Assembly: GCA_947460165.1 (NCBI GenBank)
Contig: CANHKH010000095.1
Location: 1-9,455 of the forward strand
Reading direction: 5' to 3'
DNA from: Comamonadaceae bacterium
GTDB lineage: Bacteria; Pseudomonadota; Gammaproteobacteria; Burkholderiales; Burkholderiaceae_C
DNA length: 9,455 nucleotides
Shown here: in pieces, positions 1 through 5,733 of the stretch
Layout of the letters: each line of letters begins with the position of its first letter
Numbering within the stretch: position 1 is the stretch's first letter
The notes under the pieces: generated by a model
Told to the model about the DNA's origin: nothing
The model's database searches: none
What the model saw: the letters and a program-made list of their open reading frames with translations, nothing else
Translations under genes and position numbers: made by a program

Positions 1-339
1 ATCAGCGTATTTTTGATGGTGCCGCTCACGCCCATGAGCGTGTATGTGTTTTCAGCAACCATGGGCTTGCTGTGGTTGTCCACGGTGCCTGTGACCAATG
101 CCTCTGTGGCCCAGATTTTTGGTGTCAAGTACCTGTCCATGCTCAGCGGGTTTATATTTTTCAGCCATCAGCTGGGCTCCTTCATGGGCGTGTGGCTGGG
201 CGGCGTGCTCTATGACCGCACGGGCAGCTACGACATCGTTTGGTACATCGCCATTGCCCTGGGGGTGTTTGCCGCCTTGGTCAACCTGCCGGTGCGCGAG
301 GCGCCCATAGAACGCGGCCCACAGGCCGTGGCCGCCTGA
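1..339 (+). CDS. MFS transporter, C-terminal part (5' end outside window)
   Basis: The reading frame is open from base 1 to a TGA at 337-339 and gives 112 residues with no start that must be the true one; the ATG at base 13 is internal. At least three hydrophobic segments are visible: about residues 6-35, 42-68 (GFIFFSHQLGSFMGVWLGG) and 74-95 (YDIVWYIAIALGVFAALV). The last cytoplasmic loop carries YDRTGSYD, a common feature between the last helices of major facilitator superfamily carriers, and the chain ends in a short polar tail. The SFMGVWLGG-type helix resembles the monocarboxylate/oxalate porter branch, but a C-terminal fragment cannot fix the substrate. It would be an inner-membrane secondary transporter. 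Its TGA stop also provides the TG of a putative extended -10 for the next gene. Confidence 0.85.
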   Translation: MSVFLMVPLTPMSVYVFSATMGLLWLSTVPVTNASVAQIFGVKYLSMLSGFIFFSHQLGSFMGVWLGGVLYDRTGSYDIVWYIAIALGVFAALVNLPVREAPIERGPQAVAA

Positions 340-345
340 CAAAAT
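337..345 (+). promoter_or_regulatory. Putative extended -10 promoter for the 46-aa protein (leaderless geometry)
   Basis: TGA at 337-339 followed by CAAAAT at 340-345 fits an extended -10 (TGn plus hexamer). Exactly 6 nt (346-351) separate the hexamer from the ATG at 352, so transcription would begin at or next to the start codon. There is no Shine-Dalgarno sequence and no clear -35. This is inference from geometry shared with four other starts in the window. Confidence 0.4.
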
Positions 346-351
346 ACAGCC

Positions 352-492
352 ATGGCCCACCCTCTTTCAGTCAAGCTGATGCGCAGCGCCGCCCTGGCAA
401 CCGCCGTGTTGCTCAGCCTGGGCGTGCTTTTGCTTTACACCCAGCCTGATTTTTTGATCTTGGTGGCCGACCAGGTGTGGGCCTGCTTTTGA
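352..492 (+). CDS. 46-residue single-pass membrane protein, function unknown
   Basis: An ATG at 352 opens a 46-codon frame ending in TGA at 490-492. The product has a short basic N-terminus (K8, R11), a hydrophobic stretch at about residues 13-29 (ALATAVLLSLGVLLLYT) and a polar, aromatic end with PDFLILVADQVWACF. One transmembrane helix is likely, with the N-terminus inside by the positive-inside rule. I recall similar short proteins of unknown function in this family of bacteria, but this was not checked. It starts 12 nt after the transporter stop and its last 16 nt overlap the methyltransferase frame, so it probably sits at the head of a two-gene unit. No Shine-Dalgarno is present; a -10-like hexamer sits 6 nt before the ATG. 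Confidence 0.6.
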   Translation: MAHPLSVKLMRSAALATAVLLSLGVLLLYTQPDFLILVADQVWACF

Positions 493-1109
493 ACGCTTCC
501 CAGAACCCTGCATCCTTGACCGCGGGCTGCCTGGGGCCGGGCGCAGACGCCCGCCGCGCGTCGACATGGGTCCAGCGCTGGTCGCACTTGGTGCCTGCGC
601 ATGGGGTGGTTCTGGACATTGCTTGTGGCGAGGGCCGGCATTTGGCTTGGTTCATGGAGCGGGGCCACCGCGTGGTGGGTGTGGACCGCTCGGCCGCCGC
701 CCTGTCAGGCCTGGGCCTGCCGGCCGAGCGCTGCCAGACCGTGCTGGCCGACATCGAACAAGGCCCCTGGCCGCTCCAAGGGCGCCAGTTTGAGGCCGTG
801 GTGGTGACCAACTACCTGTGGCGACCCCTGTTGCCCACCATCGCCCAGAGTGTGGCCCCTGGCGGCGTGCTCCTGTATGAAACCTTTGGGGCGGCTCAGG
901 CCCGCATTGGCAAGCCCTCCCGGCCCGAATTTTTACTCCAGCCCGGCGAATTGCTCAGCACCTTTGCGGGCTTGCGCACGGTGGCCTTTGAAGACGGCTG
1001 GGAGGCCGCCCGAGACGGCAGGCCTGAGCGCTTTGTGCAGCGCCTGGTGGCCGTGCGCGAAGCGGGTCAAGCCGTGGGTGCAGAGCCTGCCAGGCACCTG
1101 CTGGGCTGA
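477..1109 (+). CDS. Class I SAM-dependent methyltransferase
   Basis: The 210-residue product has a Rossmann-type methyltransferase core. Motif I is LDIACGEGRH at residues 46-55, the acidic end of strand 2 is GVDRS with D70, and the post-II motif is ADIEQGPWPL (91-100). These are followed by VVVTNYLWRPLLP, GGVLLYETF and GKPSRPEFLLQPGELL (about 108-160). The TNYLWRP...YETF...GKPSRP pattern matches a TehB/UbiE-like family of uncharacterised small-molecule methyltransferases in beta-proteobacteria. The substrate is unknown. The start is uncertain: GTG at 477 is the first possible one after the in-frame stop at 447-449, and TTG at 489 is an alternative. It overlaps the 46-aa gene by 16 nt and lacks its own Shine-Dalgarno, which suggests translational coupling. 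Confidence 0.85.
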   Translation: MGLLLNASQNPASLTAGCLGPGADARRASTWVQRWSHLVPAHGVVLDIACGEGRHLAWFMERGHRVVGVDRSAAALSGLGLPAERCQTVLADIEQGPWPLQGRQFEAVVVTNYLWRPLLPTIAQSVAPGGVLLYETFGAAQARIGKPSRPEFLLQPGELLSTFAGLRTVAFEDGWEAARDGRPERFVQRLVAVREAGQAVGAEPARHLLG

Positions 1110-1129
1110 GCCCAGGCCGCAGGAATGGG

Positions 1130-1141
1130 CCTGCAGGCCGC
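1130..1141. repeat. 12-bp perfect palindrome upstream of dapA
   Basis: GGCCTGCAGGCC is perfectly self-complementary and lies 4 bp upstream of the candidate dapA -10 at 1146. It could be an operator half-site pair or chance in GC-rich DNA. It has no T-run, so it does not look like an intrinsic terminator for the methyltransferase transcript. Confidence 0.3.
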
Positions 1142-1145
1142 TGGG

Positions 1146-1151
1146 TAGAAT
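1146..1151 (+). promoter_or_regulatory. Candidate -10 box for dapA operon
   Basis: TAGAAT matches the sigma70 -10 consensus at 5 of 6 positions and is the best hexamer in the 101-nt gap before dapA. No good -35 is visible 16-18 nt upstream. Transcription from here would give a leader of about 50 nt containing the hairpin at 1170-1191. Confidence 0.35.
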
Positions 1152-1169
1152 GACCAACCAATTCAATGC

Positions 1170-1191
1170 TGTTTTGCCCCCAAGCAAAGCA
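1170..1191 (+). promoter_or_regulatory. Possible RNA hairpin in the dapA leader
   Basis: TGTTTTGC (1170-1177) pairs with GCAAAGCA (1184-1191) as eight base pairs including one G-U, around a CCCCAA loop. It is far too small to be a lysine riboswitch and has no following T-run. Its role, if any, is unknown. Confidence 0.3.
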
Positions 1192-1210
1192 CCCAACCCG
1201 CTCCAATGCA

Positions 1211-2101
1211 ATGAACATGATCACCGGCAGCATCGTGGCCTTGGCCACGCCCTTTCAGGCCGACGGCAGTGTGGATTACCCTGCCCTGCGCAAACTCGTG
1301 GACTGGCACATTGAGCAAGGCACAGACTGCGTTTGCGTGGTGGGCACCACGGGCGAGTCGCCCACGGTCAACGTCGAGGAGCACTGCGAGATCATTCGCG
1401 TGGCGGTGGAGCAGGCGCATGCGCACAGCCGACGCATCCCCATCATGGCCGGTTGCGGCGCCAACTCCACGGCCGAGGCCATCGAGCTGGCGCGCTTTGC
1501 CAAAAGCGTGGGGGCGGACTGCCAGCTGCAGGTGGTGCCCTACTACAACAGGCCCACGCAAGAAGGCCAGTACCAGCATTTTCGCGCCATTGCCGAGGCC
1601 GTTGAGCTGCCCATGGTGCTCTACAACGTGCCTGGCCGCACGGTGGCCGACATGGCGCATGCCACGGTGCTGCGCTTGGCCCAGGTGCCCGGCATTGTCG
1701 GTATCAAAGAAGCCACCGGCAACATTGAACGCGCGCTGTGGCTCATCAAAGAAAAACCAGCCCACTTTGCCCTGTATTCCGGTGACGATCCGACCAGCGT
1801 GGCGCTGATGCTGTGCGGCGGCCAGGGCAATGTGAGTGTGACCGCCAACATTGCGCCCCGCCTCATGCATGAGATGTGCATGGCCGCCATTGCGGGCGAC
1901 GCGCGCCGCGCCATGGAGATTCAGCTGTCGCTGCTGCCTGTGCACAAGCAATTGTTTGTCGAAGCCAACCCGATTCCGCTGAAATGGGCCATGGCCCGCA
2001 TGCAGCTGTGCGGCCCCACCCTGCGCCTGCCCATGACCCCGCTGGACAGCGCCAACGAGCCCGTGCTTGAAGGCGCGCTCAAGGCCTGCGGCCTGATCTG
2101 A
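1211..2101 (+). CDS. dapA: 4-hydroxy-tetrahydrodipicolinate synthase
   Basis: DapA condenses pyruvate with aspartate semialdehyde, the first committed step of the diaminopimelate/lysine pathway in the cytoplasm. The 296-residue product is a full-length (beta/alpha)8 aldolase. It has MITGSIVALATPF at the N-terminus, GTTGES (T46, T47), YYNRPTQEG (from 111), LYNVPGRT (Y138, R143) and GIKEATG with the Schiff-base lysine K166. It continues with SGDD, SVTANIAP and FVEANPIPLKW, and ends in LRLPMTP. All of these align with E. coli DapA. ATG 1211 was chosen because homology begins at once; ATG 1217 (MITGSIV) is equally possible, and an in-frame ATG at 1166 would add 15 unconserved residues. No Shine-Dalgarno precedes any of them. 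bamC follows after 16 nt, as in other proteobacteria, indicating an operon. Confidence 0.97.
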   Translation: MNMITGSIVALATPFQADGSVDYPALRKLVDWHIEQGTDCVCVVGTTGESPTVNVEEHCEIIRVAVEQAHAHSRRIPIMAGCGANSTAEAIELARFAKSVGADCQLQVVPYYNRPTQEGQYQHFRAIAEAVELPMVLYNVPGRTVADMAHATVLRLAQVPGIVGIKEATGNIERALWLIKEKPAHFALYSGDDPTSVALMLCGGQGNVSVTANIAPRLMHEMCMAAIAGDARRAMEIQLSLLPVHKQLFVEANPIPLKWAMARMQLCGPTLRLPMTPLDSANEPVLEGALKACGLI

Positions 2102-2105
2102 ACCC

Positions 2106-2110
2106 AAGGA
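2106..2110 (+). promoter_or_regulatory. Ribosome binding site of bamC
   Basis: AAGGA lies 7 nt before the GTG at 2118. It is one of only three good Shine-Dalgarno sequences in the window and supports the GTG as the bamC start. Confidence 0.7.
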
Positions 2111-2117
2111 CCCTGAA

Positions 2118-3260
2118 GTGAACCCCATTTTTTCCACACGCGCCGAGCGCGTTTTGAGCTCCTTGGCCCTGACGGCTGTGGTGCTGGGCTTGGCTGGTTG
2201 CTCCAGCCTGGGCAGCCTGATGTCTGGCGACAAGGTGGACTACAAGTCCAGCGGCAGCAAAACCACGCCGGCACTGGACGTGCCACCCGACCTCACGCAA
2301 CTGAGCCGCGAGCCACGCTACAACGTGCCGGGCGCTGCGGTCACCGCCTCGCGTTTTGAGTCCAACCAAGCCTCCGCCACGGCCACGGCCCAAGGCAATG
2401 TGACCACAGCCGCCACCAACTTGGGCGACATCCGTGTCGAGCGCGCCGGCAACCAGCGCTGGCTGGTGGTGGCCCGTTCACCCGACAAGCTCTGGGAGCC
2501 GGTGCGCGAGTTCTGGCAAGAAGCGGGTTTTTTGCTCAACATTGAAGACCAAAAATTGGGCATTGTGGAGACCGACTTTGCGGAGAACCGCGCCAAGCTG
2601 CCGCAAGACTTTATTCGCCGCAGCATTGGCCGCGTGATTGACAACCTGTACTCCACCGGCGAGCGCGACAAGTTCCGCACCCGCTTAGAGCGCACCGCCG
2701 ACGGTCAGACCGAGATATTCATCAGCCACCGTGGTTTGATTGAGGTGGTGCAGCCCGGCTCTGGCAACAGCGGCAGCACCGTTTGGCAACCCAGACCGGC
2801 CGACCCGGAGCTCGAAGCGGAGTTTTTGCGCCGCTTGATGGTTCGCTTAGGGTCGAGCAAAGAGCAAGCCAACGCGGCAGCGCCTGCCGCCCGCCCACCG
2901 GTGGCCCGCGTGTCCAGCCAAGCCAATCAGCCCGTGGTGGACATTTCTGAAGGTTTTGACCGGGCCTGGCGCCGGGTTGGCCTGTCGCTGGACCGCACCG
3001 GTTTTACCGTGGAAGACCGCGACCGTGCCCAAGGCATTTACTTTGTCCGCTATGTGGACCCGCTGGCCGACCAAAAAGACAAAGGCCTGTTCGCACGCCT
3101 GTTCAGCAGCAGCACCGCCCCCGCCCCCCTGAAGTACCGCATTGCGCTGCGCAGCGAGGCCAACCGAACCACGGTGTCTGTGCTCGATGCCCAAGGTCAG
3201 CCCGACACCTCGGCCAATGCCAAACGCATTGTTCAGGTGATCGCGGACGACCTGAAGTAA
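2118..3260 (+). CDS. bamC: Outer membrane protein assembly factor BamC (NlpB lipoprotein)
   Basis: BamC is an accessory lipoprotein of the BAM complex, which folds beta-barrel proteins into the outer membrane. The 380-residue product has a lipoprotein signal: a basic N-terminus, a hydrophobic core at 14-26, lipobox LAGC at 25-28 and lipidated C28. After it comes the extended BamC lasso-like segment, with VDYKS (40-44), PPDLTQL (56-62) and RYNVPG (67-72). Two helix-grip domains follow at about 113-245 and 273-380, joined by an Ala/Pro-rich linker (about 246-272). The GTG start is set by AAGGA 7 nt upstream. It sits 16 nt after dapA, the E. coli arrangement, and 21 nt before the MBL gene. The alternative family name is NlpB/DapX. 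Confidence 0.93.
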   Translation: MNPIFSTRAERVLSSLALTAVVLGLAGCSSLGSLMSGDKVDYKSSGSKTTPALDVPPDLTQLSREPRYNVPGAAVTASRFESNQASATATAQGNVTTAATNLGDIRVERAGNQRWLVVARSPDKLWEPVREFWQEAGFLLNIEDQKLGIVETDFAENRAKLPQDFIRRSIGRVIDNLYSTGERDKFRTRLERTADGQTEIFISHRGLIEVVQPGSGNSGSTVWQPRPADPELEAEFLRRLMVRLGSSKEQANAAAPAARPPVARVSSQANQPVVDISEGFDRAWRRVGLSLDRTGFTVEDRDRAQGIYFVRYVDPLADQKDKGLFARLFSSSTAPAPLKYRIALRSEANRTTVSVLDAQGQPDTSANAKRIVQVIADDLK

Positions 3261-3281
3261 ACCGCCCCCAGAGCGGCCCTG

Positions 3282-4049
3282 GTGCTGCGCTTCAAAAGCC
3301 TGGGCAGCGGCAGCTCAGGCAATGCCACTTTGGTGGAGGCCACAGGACTGTGGCCTTTTCGGCTGCTGGTCGATTGTGGTTTGGGCCTGCGCGCCCTGAC
3401 CCAGCGCTTGGCCAACGCTGGCTTGGGCGTGCAAGACATTGATGCGATCTTCATCACCCACGAGCATGGCGACCATGTGGGCTGCGCGCCCGCCTTGGTG
3501 CGCCGCCATGGCATGCCGATCTGGATGAGCGAGGGCACTTGGCGAGGCTGTGGGCAGCCCGAACTCGGCGAGCTCTTGCACCTGACCGCTGACGGAGACC
3601 ACATTGACCTGGGCGCCATGGCCTTGCGCCCTTTTGCGGTGCCCCACGACGCGCGCGAGCCCTTGCAGCTTCACTGCAGCGATGGGCAGCGCGCCTTGGG
3701 CATTTTGACCGACCTGGGCCATGCCCCGGCCAGCGTGCTGCAGCGCTTGCAAGGATGTCAAGCCTTGCTGCTCGAATGCAACCACGACCCGGACTTGCTC
3801 AGCAGCTCGGCCTACCCCCACTTTCTCAAGAAAAGGGTGGGCGGTGAGTGGGGTCACCTCGCCAATGCGCAATCGGCAGACATTGCCAAGCACCTCCAGC
3901 CTGGCCTGCGCCGTGTGCTGGCCGGCCACCTGAGCCGGCAGAACAACCGCCCCGAGCTGGCCGAGGCTGCCCTGCGTCAGGTGCTGGGCGACGGGGTGGA
4001 GATTGCCGTGGCCGATGCGCTCACGGGCTCGGACTGGCTCACGGTGTGA
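3282..4049 (+). CDS. MBL-fold metallo-hydrolase (YycJ/WalJ-like)
   Basis: The 255-residue product begins MLRFKSLGSGSSGNATLVEA, the N-terminal signature of YycJ-like metallo-beta-lactamase-fold proteins, then LLVDCGLGLRAL (28-39). The metal-binding motif is THEHGDH, with H60, H62, D64 and H65. Further ligand candidates are H122 (VPHDA), D144 (LTDLGH) and H216 (AGHLS); ECNHD at 165-169 is also typical. It is probably a cytoplasmic two-zinc hydrolase. Relatives have been linked to nuclease or cell-envelope functions, but the substrate is not established. GTG at 3282 is the only sensible start: bamC's TAA lies in the same frame 21 nt upstream, with only CTG 3285 as an alternative. No Shine-Dalgarno is present, so it is presumably coupled to bamC. 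A terminator follows 38 nt after the stop. Confidence 0.9.
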   Translation: MLRFKSLGSGSSGNATLVEATGLWPFRLLVDCGLGLRALTQRLANAGLGVQDIDAIFITHEHGDHVGCAPALVRRHGMPIWMSEGTWRGCGQPELGELLHLTADGDHIDLGAMALRPFAVPHDAREPLQLHCSDGQRALGILTDLGHAPASVLQRLQGCQALLLECNHDPDLLSSSAYPHFLKKRVGGEWGHLANAQSADIAKHLQPGLRRVLAGHLSRQNNRPELAEAALRQVLGDGVEIAVADALTGSDWLTV

Positions 4050-4087
4050 AAACCCACAGCCTGGCTGCAAGAGGTTTGCACAGGCGT

Positions 4088-4114
4088 AAAAAAACCGCCC
4101 TGAGGCGGTTTTTT
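4088..4114. terminator. Bidirectional intrinsic terminator
   Basis: A run of seven A (4088-4094), CCGCC (4095-4099), loop CTGA, GGCGG (4104-4108) and six T (4109-4114) form a GC stem flanked by A- and T-tracts on both sides. It can terminate the dapA-bamC-MBL transcript on the + strand and the lipoprotein transcript on the - strand. Confidence 0.92.
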
Positions 4115-4119
4115 GACAA

Positions 4120-4141
4120 AAGAAGTAAAAAATTACTTCTT
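4120..4141 (-). terminator. AT-rich hairpin at the end of the lipoprotein gene
   Basis: AAGAAGTAA (4120-4128) and TTACTTCTT (4133-4141) form a perfect 9-bp inverted repeat with a 4-nt loop. It overlaps the last codons and stop of the - strand lipoprotein. Read on the - strand it is followed by two more U and then the GC-rich terminator. It may protect the 3' end or act as a weak first terminator; with only two G-C pairs it is not strong alone. Confidence 0.4.
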
Positions 4142-4336
4142 ATCGCCAGCAGGAGCGGCAGCAGAAGCGGCGTCAGCAGCAGGTGCAGCGGCGGGTGCAG
4201 CAGCAGAAGCGGCATCAGCAGCAGGTGCGGGTGCAGCGGCGGGTGCGGGTGCAGGAGCTGGAGCAGCTTCTTTTTTGCCGCAAGCAGACAGGGCCAAGGC
4301 AGCAACGATGGCGGCCAGTGCAAGAGATTTGTTCAT
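4133..4336 (-). CDS. Small Ala/Pro-rich lipoprotein, function unknown
   Basis: The product is 67 residues. It begins MNKSLALAAIVAALALSACG, a lipoprotein signal with lipobox LSAC (16-19) and lipidated C19. GKKEA and an Ala/Pro/Asp/Ser tail follow, ending in GDKK. The tail (about 25-63) contains an 11-residue element, AADAASAAAPA, at 39-49 and again at 53-63. The mature part has no folded domain and looks like a flexible spacer tethered to a membrane. ATG 4336 was chosen because the signal peptide starts there and AAGGA lies 9 nt upstream; the frame stays open further upstream but adds no sensible sequence. It is downstream of roxA on the same strand with a 171-nt gap holding a plausible promoter of its own. 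I recall similar short 'ACGKKEAAPAP' proteins in Comamonadaceae. Confidence 0.8.
   Translation of the reverse strand: MNKSLALAAIVAALALSACGKKEAAPAPAPAPAAAPAPAADAASAAAPAAAPAADAASAAAPAGDKK
4158..4228. repeat. Tandem duplication with 42-nt period inside the lipoprotein gene
   Basis: The 29-nt block at 4158-4186 recurs at 4200-4228 with one difference (G4172 versus A4214, a synonymous third-base change). The spacing is 42 nt, or 14 codons, so the duplication kept the frame. The surrounding GCAGCAG/GGTGCAG repeats make this tract prone to slippage. Confidence 0.75.
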
Positions 4337-4345
4337 TTTTAAGGA

Positions 4346-4350
4346 TCCTT
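4346..4350 (-). promoter_or_regulatory. Ribosome binding site of the small lipoprotein
   Basis: AAGGA on the - strand lies 9 nt before the ATG at 4336 and settles the start. It is embedded in the 10-bp palindrome AAGGATCCTT (4341-4350). Confidence 0.6.
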
Positions 4351-4358
4351 GATGAATG

Positions 4359-4372
4359 GAAAAAATTTTTTC
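4359..4372. repeat. A6T6 palindromic tract
   Basis: GAAAAAATTTTTTC is a perfect 14-bp palindrome in the 5' leader region of the lipoprotein gene. A-tracts of this type bend DNA and are common targets of nucleoid proteins; no specific site is claimed. Confidence 0.4.
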
Positions 4373-4451
4373 GTTTTCGCAGCAACCCCAAGGCAAAGCC
4401 CAAGTGTTTCTGCCAGATCAACTACCTCGAGCGCAATCAATCCAGCCCATG

Positions 4452-4481
4452 AGTATAAGCCCTAACTTGCCTTTGATACAA
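4452..4481 (-). promoter_or_regulatory. Candidate promoter of the small lipoprotein gene
   Basis: On the - strand TTGTAT (4481-4476), an 18-nt spacer and TATACT (4457-4452) resemble a sigma70 promoter; the -10 matches 5 of 6 positions and the -35 matches 3 of 6. Transcription would start near 4445 and give a leader of about 110 nt. The 171-nt gap at 4337-4507 shows no other gene. Confidence 0.4.
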
Positions 4482-4507
4482 ACACCGACAAGTCGCTCCT
4501 GCGCAGC

Positions 4508-5719
4508 TCAGGACAAGGGGGCTGCTTGAGCGGTGTCCAAAGTCAACCAGCCATCGTCCAGCCACTGCGCCAGCGCCTCACGCGCATCGGCACTGGCCTT
4601 GCGCCATTGGCCAGCTGACAAGCTTCGCTGGTCGGCCAAACAACGCATCAAACGCGCATCGGCACCCCGGGCTAAAAAACTCTCCCCATTGATGAACACA
4701 TGCGCCTCGTCGTACAGCATGCGGGTGCGCGCATGCAAGCGCAAGCCCGTCACAGGCGGCCATGTCAGCTCTTGCTGGCCCGCCTCAAACCACACCGAGG
4801 GCTTGGGCTCGCTGAGGTACTCACCCAACACCGAGGCCAAAAGCCCAGGGCTGAGCGCACGCTCCAAGGCGGTGCGCGCAAACTGCACCAGATCCTCGGG
4901 CAACTTGGCCGGAGTGGCTGTGGCCAGCTGACCAGGGTCGCGGTAGAAGCGGGCGGGCAGGCCCTCGGCTTCGTCCACCACCACTTCGGACAAGCGCTCC
5001 AACAGGGCACAGACCAACTCGGCTTCGTGGGGCGCGCGAAAACCGATGGAATAAGTCATGCAGGGTGCCGTTGGCTCTCCCTCCTCGGCGTGCACCGCCA
5101 CGCCATCGTGGGCATAGCGCGGTGGCAGGTAAAGCATGTCGCCGGCGTGCAGAACAAACTCTTGCTCGGCCTGGAAATTCTGCAAAATTTTCAAAGGCAC
5201 ATCAGGCTGCAAGCTCAAGTCTTTTTGCGCGCTGATGCGCCAGCGCCGACTGCCGCTGGCCTGAAACAAAAACACGTCGTAGCTGTCGAAATGCGGCCCC
5301 ACCCCGCCGCCAGGGGTGGCCATGGAGATCATCAAATCGTCAAGCCGGGCGTCGGGCAAAAACCGAAACTGCTGCAACAAGCCGTGGGCCGGCGCGTGGT
5401 GCAAATCCACGCCTTGCACCAACAGGGTCCAGCCCGGCTGCTTCAAGGGCGGCAAGGCGCGGCGCGCAAAGGGGCCAGACTTCATGGCCCAGCTGCTTTG
5501 GGCGCGTGCACCAGCGGTTTTTGGGCCTGTTTTTTGCACAATCAAGCGCGACTCCACCTCTGGCCTGCCGGCCAGCTCAAACAATTCTGAGGTACTCAGA
5601 AAGGGCTTGAACCCCGCAATGGCTTGGCGCACCAGCAAAGGCTTTTTTTGCCAATGGCGGCGCATGAATTGCTGGGGTGTCAGCCCCCCCAGGAGTGGCA
5701 AAGCGTGTTGGGTATCCAT
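4508..5719 (-). CDS. roxA: RoxA-type JmjC/cupin ribosomal oxygenase (uL16 arginine 3-hydroxylase)
   Basis: E. coli RoxA (YcfD) is an Fe(II)/2-oxoglutarate oxygenase that hydroxylates an arginine of 50S protein L16. This 403-residue product aligns with it throughout: FMRRHWQKKPLLVRQA (18-33), VESRLI, SWAMKSGPF, then DDLMISMATPGGGVGPHFD. The iron triad is H143 and D145 (PHFDSYDVF) plus H204 (RYAHDG). R158/R159 in GSRRWRIS match the 2-oxoglutarate-binding arginine, and MLYLPPRYAHDG and YSIGFRAP are also conserved. It is about 30 residues longer than the E. coli protein, with a basic insert near 62-92. A C-terminal winged-helix-like domain follows from about residue 290. The start is ATG 5719; there is no Shine-Dalgarno. 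It is divergent from the slyD-like gene with 14 nt between starts. Confidence 0.9.
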   Translation of the reverse strand: MDTQHALPLLGGLTPQQFMRRHWQKKPLLVRQAIAGFKPFLSTSELFELAGRPEVESRLIVQKTGPKTAGARAQSSWAMKSGPFARRALPPLKQPGWTLLVQGVDLHHAPAHGLLQQFRFLPDARLDDLMISMATPGGGVGPHFDSYDVFLFQASGSRRWRISAQKDLSLQPDVPLKILQNFQAEQEFVLHAGDMLYLPPRYAHDGVAVHAEEGEPTAPCMTYSIGFRAPHEAELVCALLERLSEVVVDEAEGLPARFYRDPGQLATATPAKLPEDLVQFARTALERALSPGLLASVLGEYLSEPKPSVWFEAGQQELTWPPVTGLRLHARTRMLYDEAHVFINGESFLARGADARLMRCLADQRSLSAGQWRKASADAREALAQWLDDGWLTLDTAQAAPLS

Positions 5720-5733
5720 GTGACAATTGTGGA
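5719..5733. promoter_or_regulatory. Candidate mirror-image promoter shared by roxA and slyD-like gene
   Basis: The 14-nt gap holds the palindrome ACAATTGT (5723-5730). On the + strand GACAAT (5722-5727), preceded by TG at 5719-5720 as an extended -10, is followed by 6 nt and the ATG at 5734. On the - strand CACAAT (5731-5726) is followed by 6 nt and the ATG at 5719. Both genes lack a Shine-Dalgarno, so both transcripts would be leaderless. Any -35 would lie inside the opposite gene. Confidence 0.4.

Noticed and set aside
1166..1210. N-terminal extension of DapA from ATG 1166
   Set aside because: The 15 extra residues are not conserved in the family and would run through the leader hairpin. 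The family N-terminus begins at 1211 or 1217.
1158..1210. Lysine riboswitch before dapA
   Set aside because: The leader is only about 50 nt and has one small hairpin; the lysine riboswitch is well over 150 nt with a five-helix junction.
1163..2233. 356-codon open frame on the - strand opposite dapA
   Set aside because: DapA on the + strand has every catalytic motif; the antisense translation is His/Gly/Ala-rich and resembles no family.
3315..4070. 251-codon open frame on the - strand opposite the MBL hydrolase
   Set aside because: Antisense shadow; the + strand frame carries the THEHGDH metal site.
4158..4228. CRISPR-like direct repeats
   Set aside because: Only two copies, in coding frame, encoding a low-complexity Ala-rich tail; no spacers and no cas genes.
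4337..4396. Upstream extension of the small lipoprotein to ATG 4396
   Set aside because: It would place 20 polar residues before a perfect lipoprotein signal peptide, and the Shine-Dalgarno supports 4336.
4499..4531. Terminator after roxA (CTGCGCAG palindrome and GCTCA/TGAGC arms)
   Set aside because: No T-run on the - strand and only short or loopless stems; roxA probably has no intrinsic terminator here.
4700..5590. 296-codon open frame on the + strand opposite roxA
   Set aside because: Shadow of RoxA, whose iron triad and family motifs are intact on the - strand.
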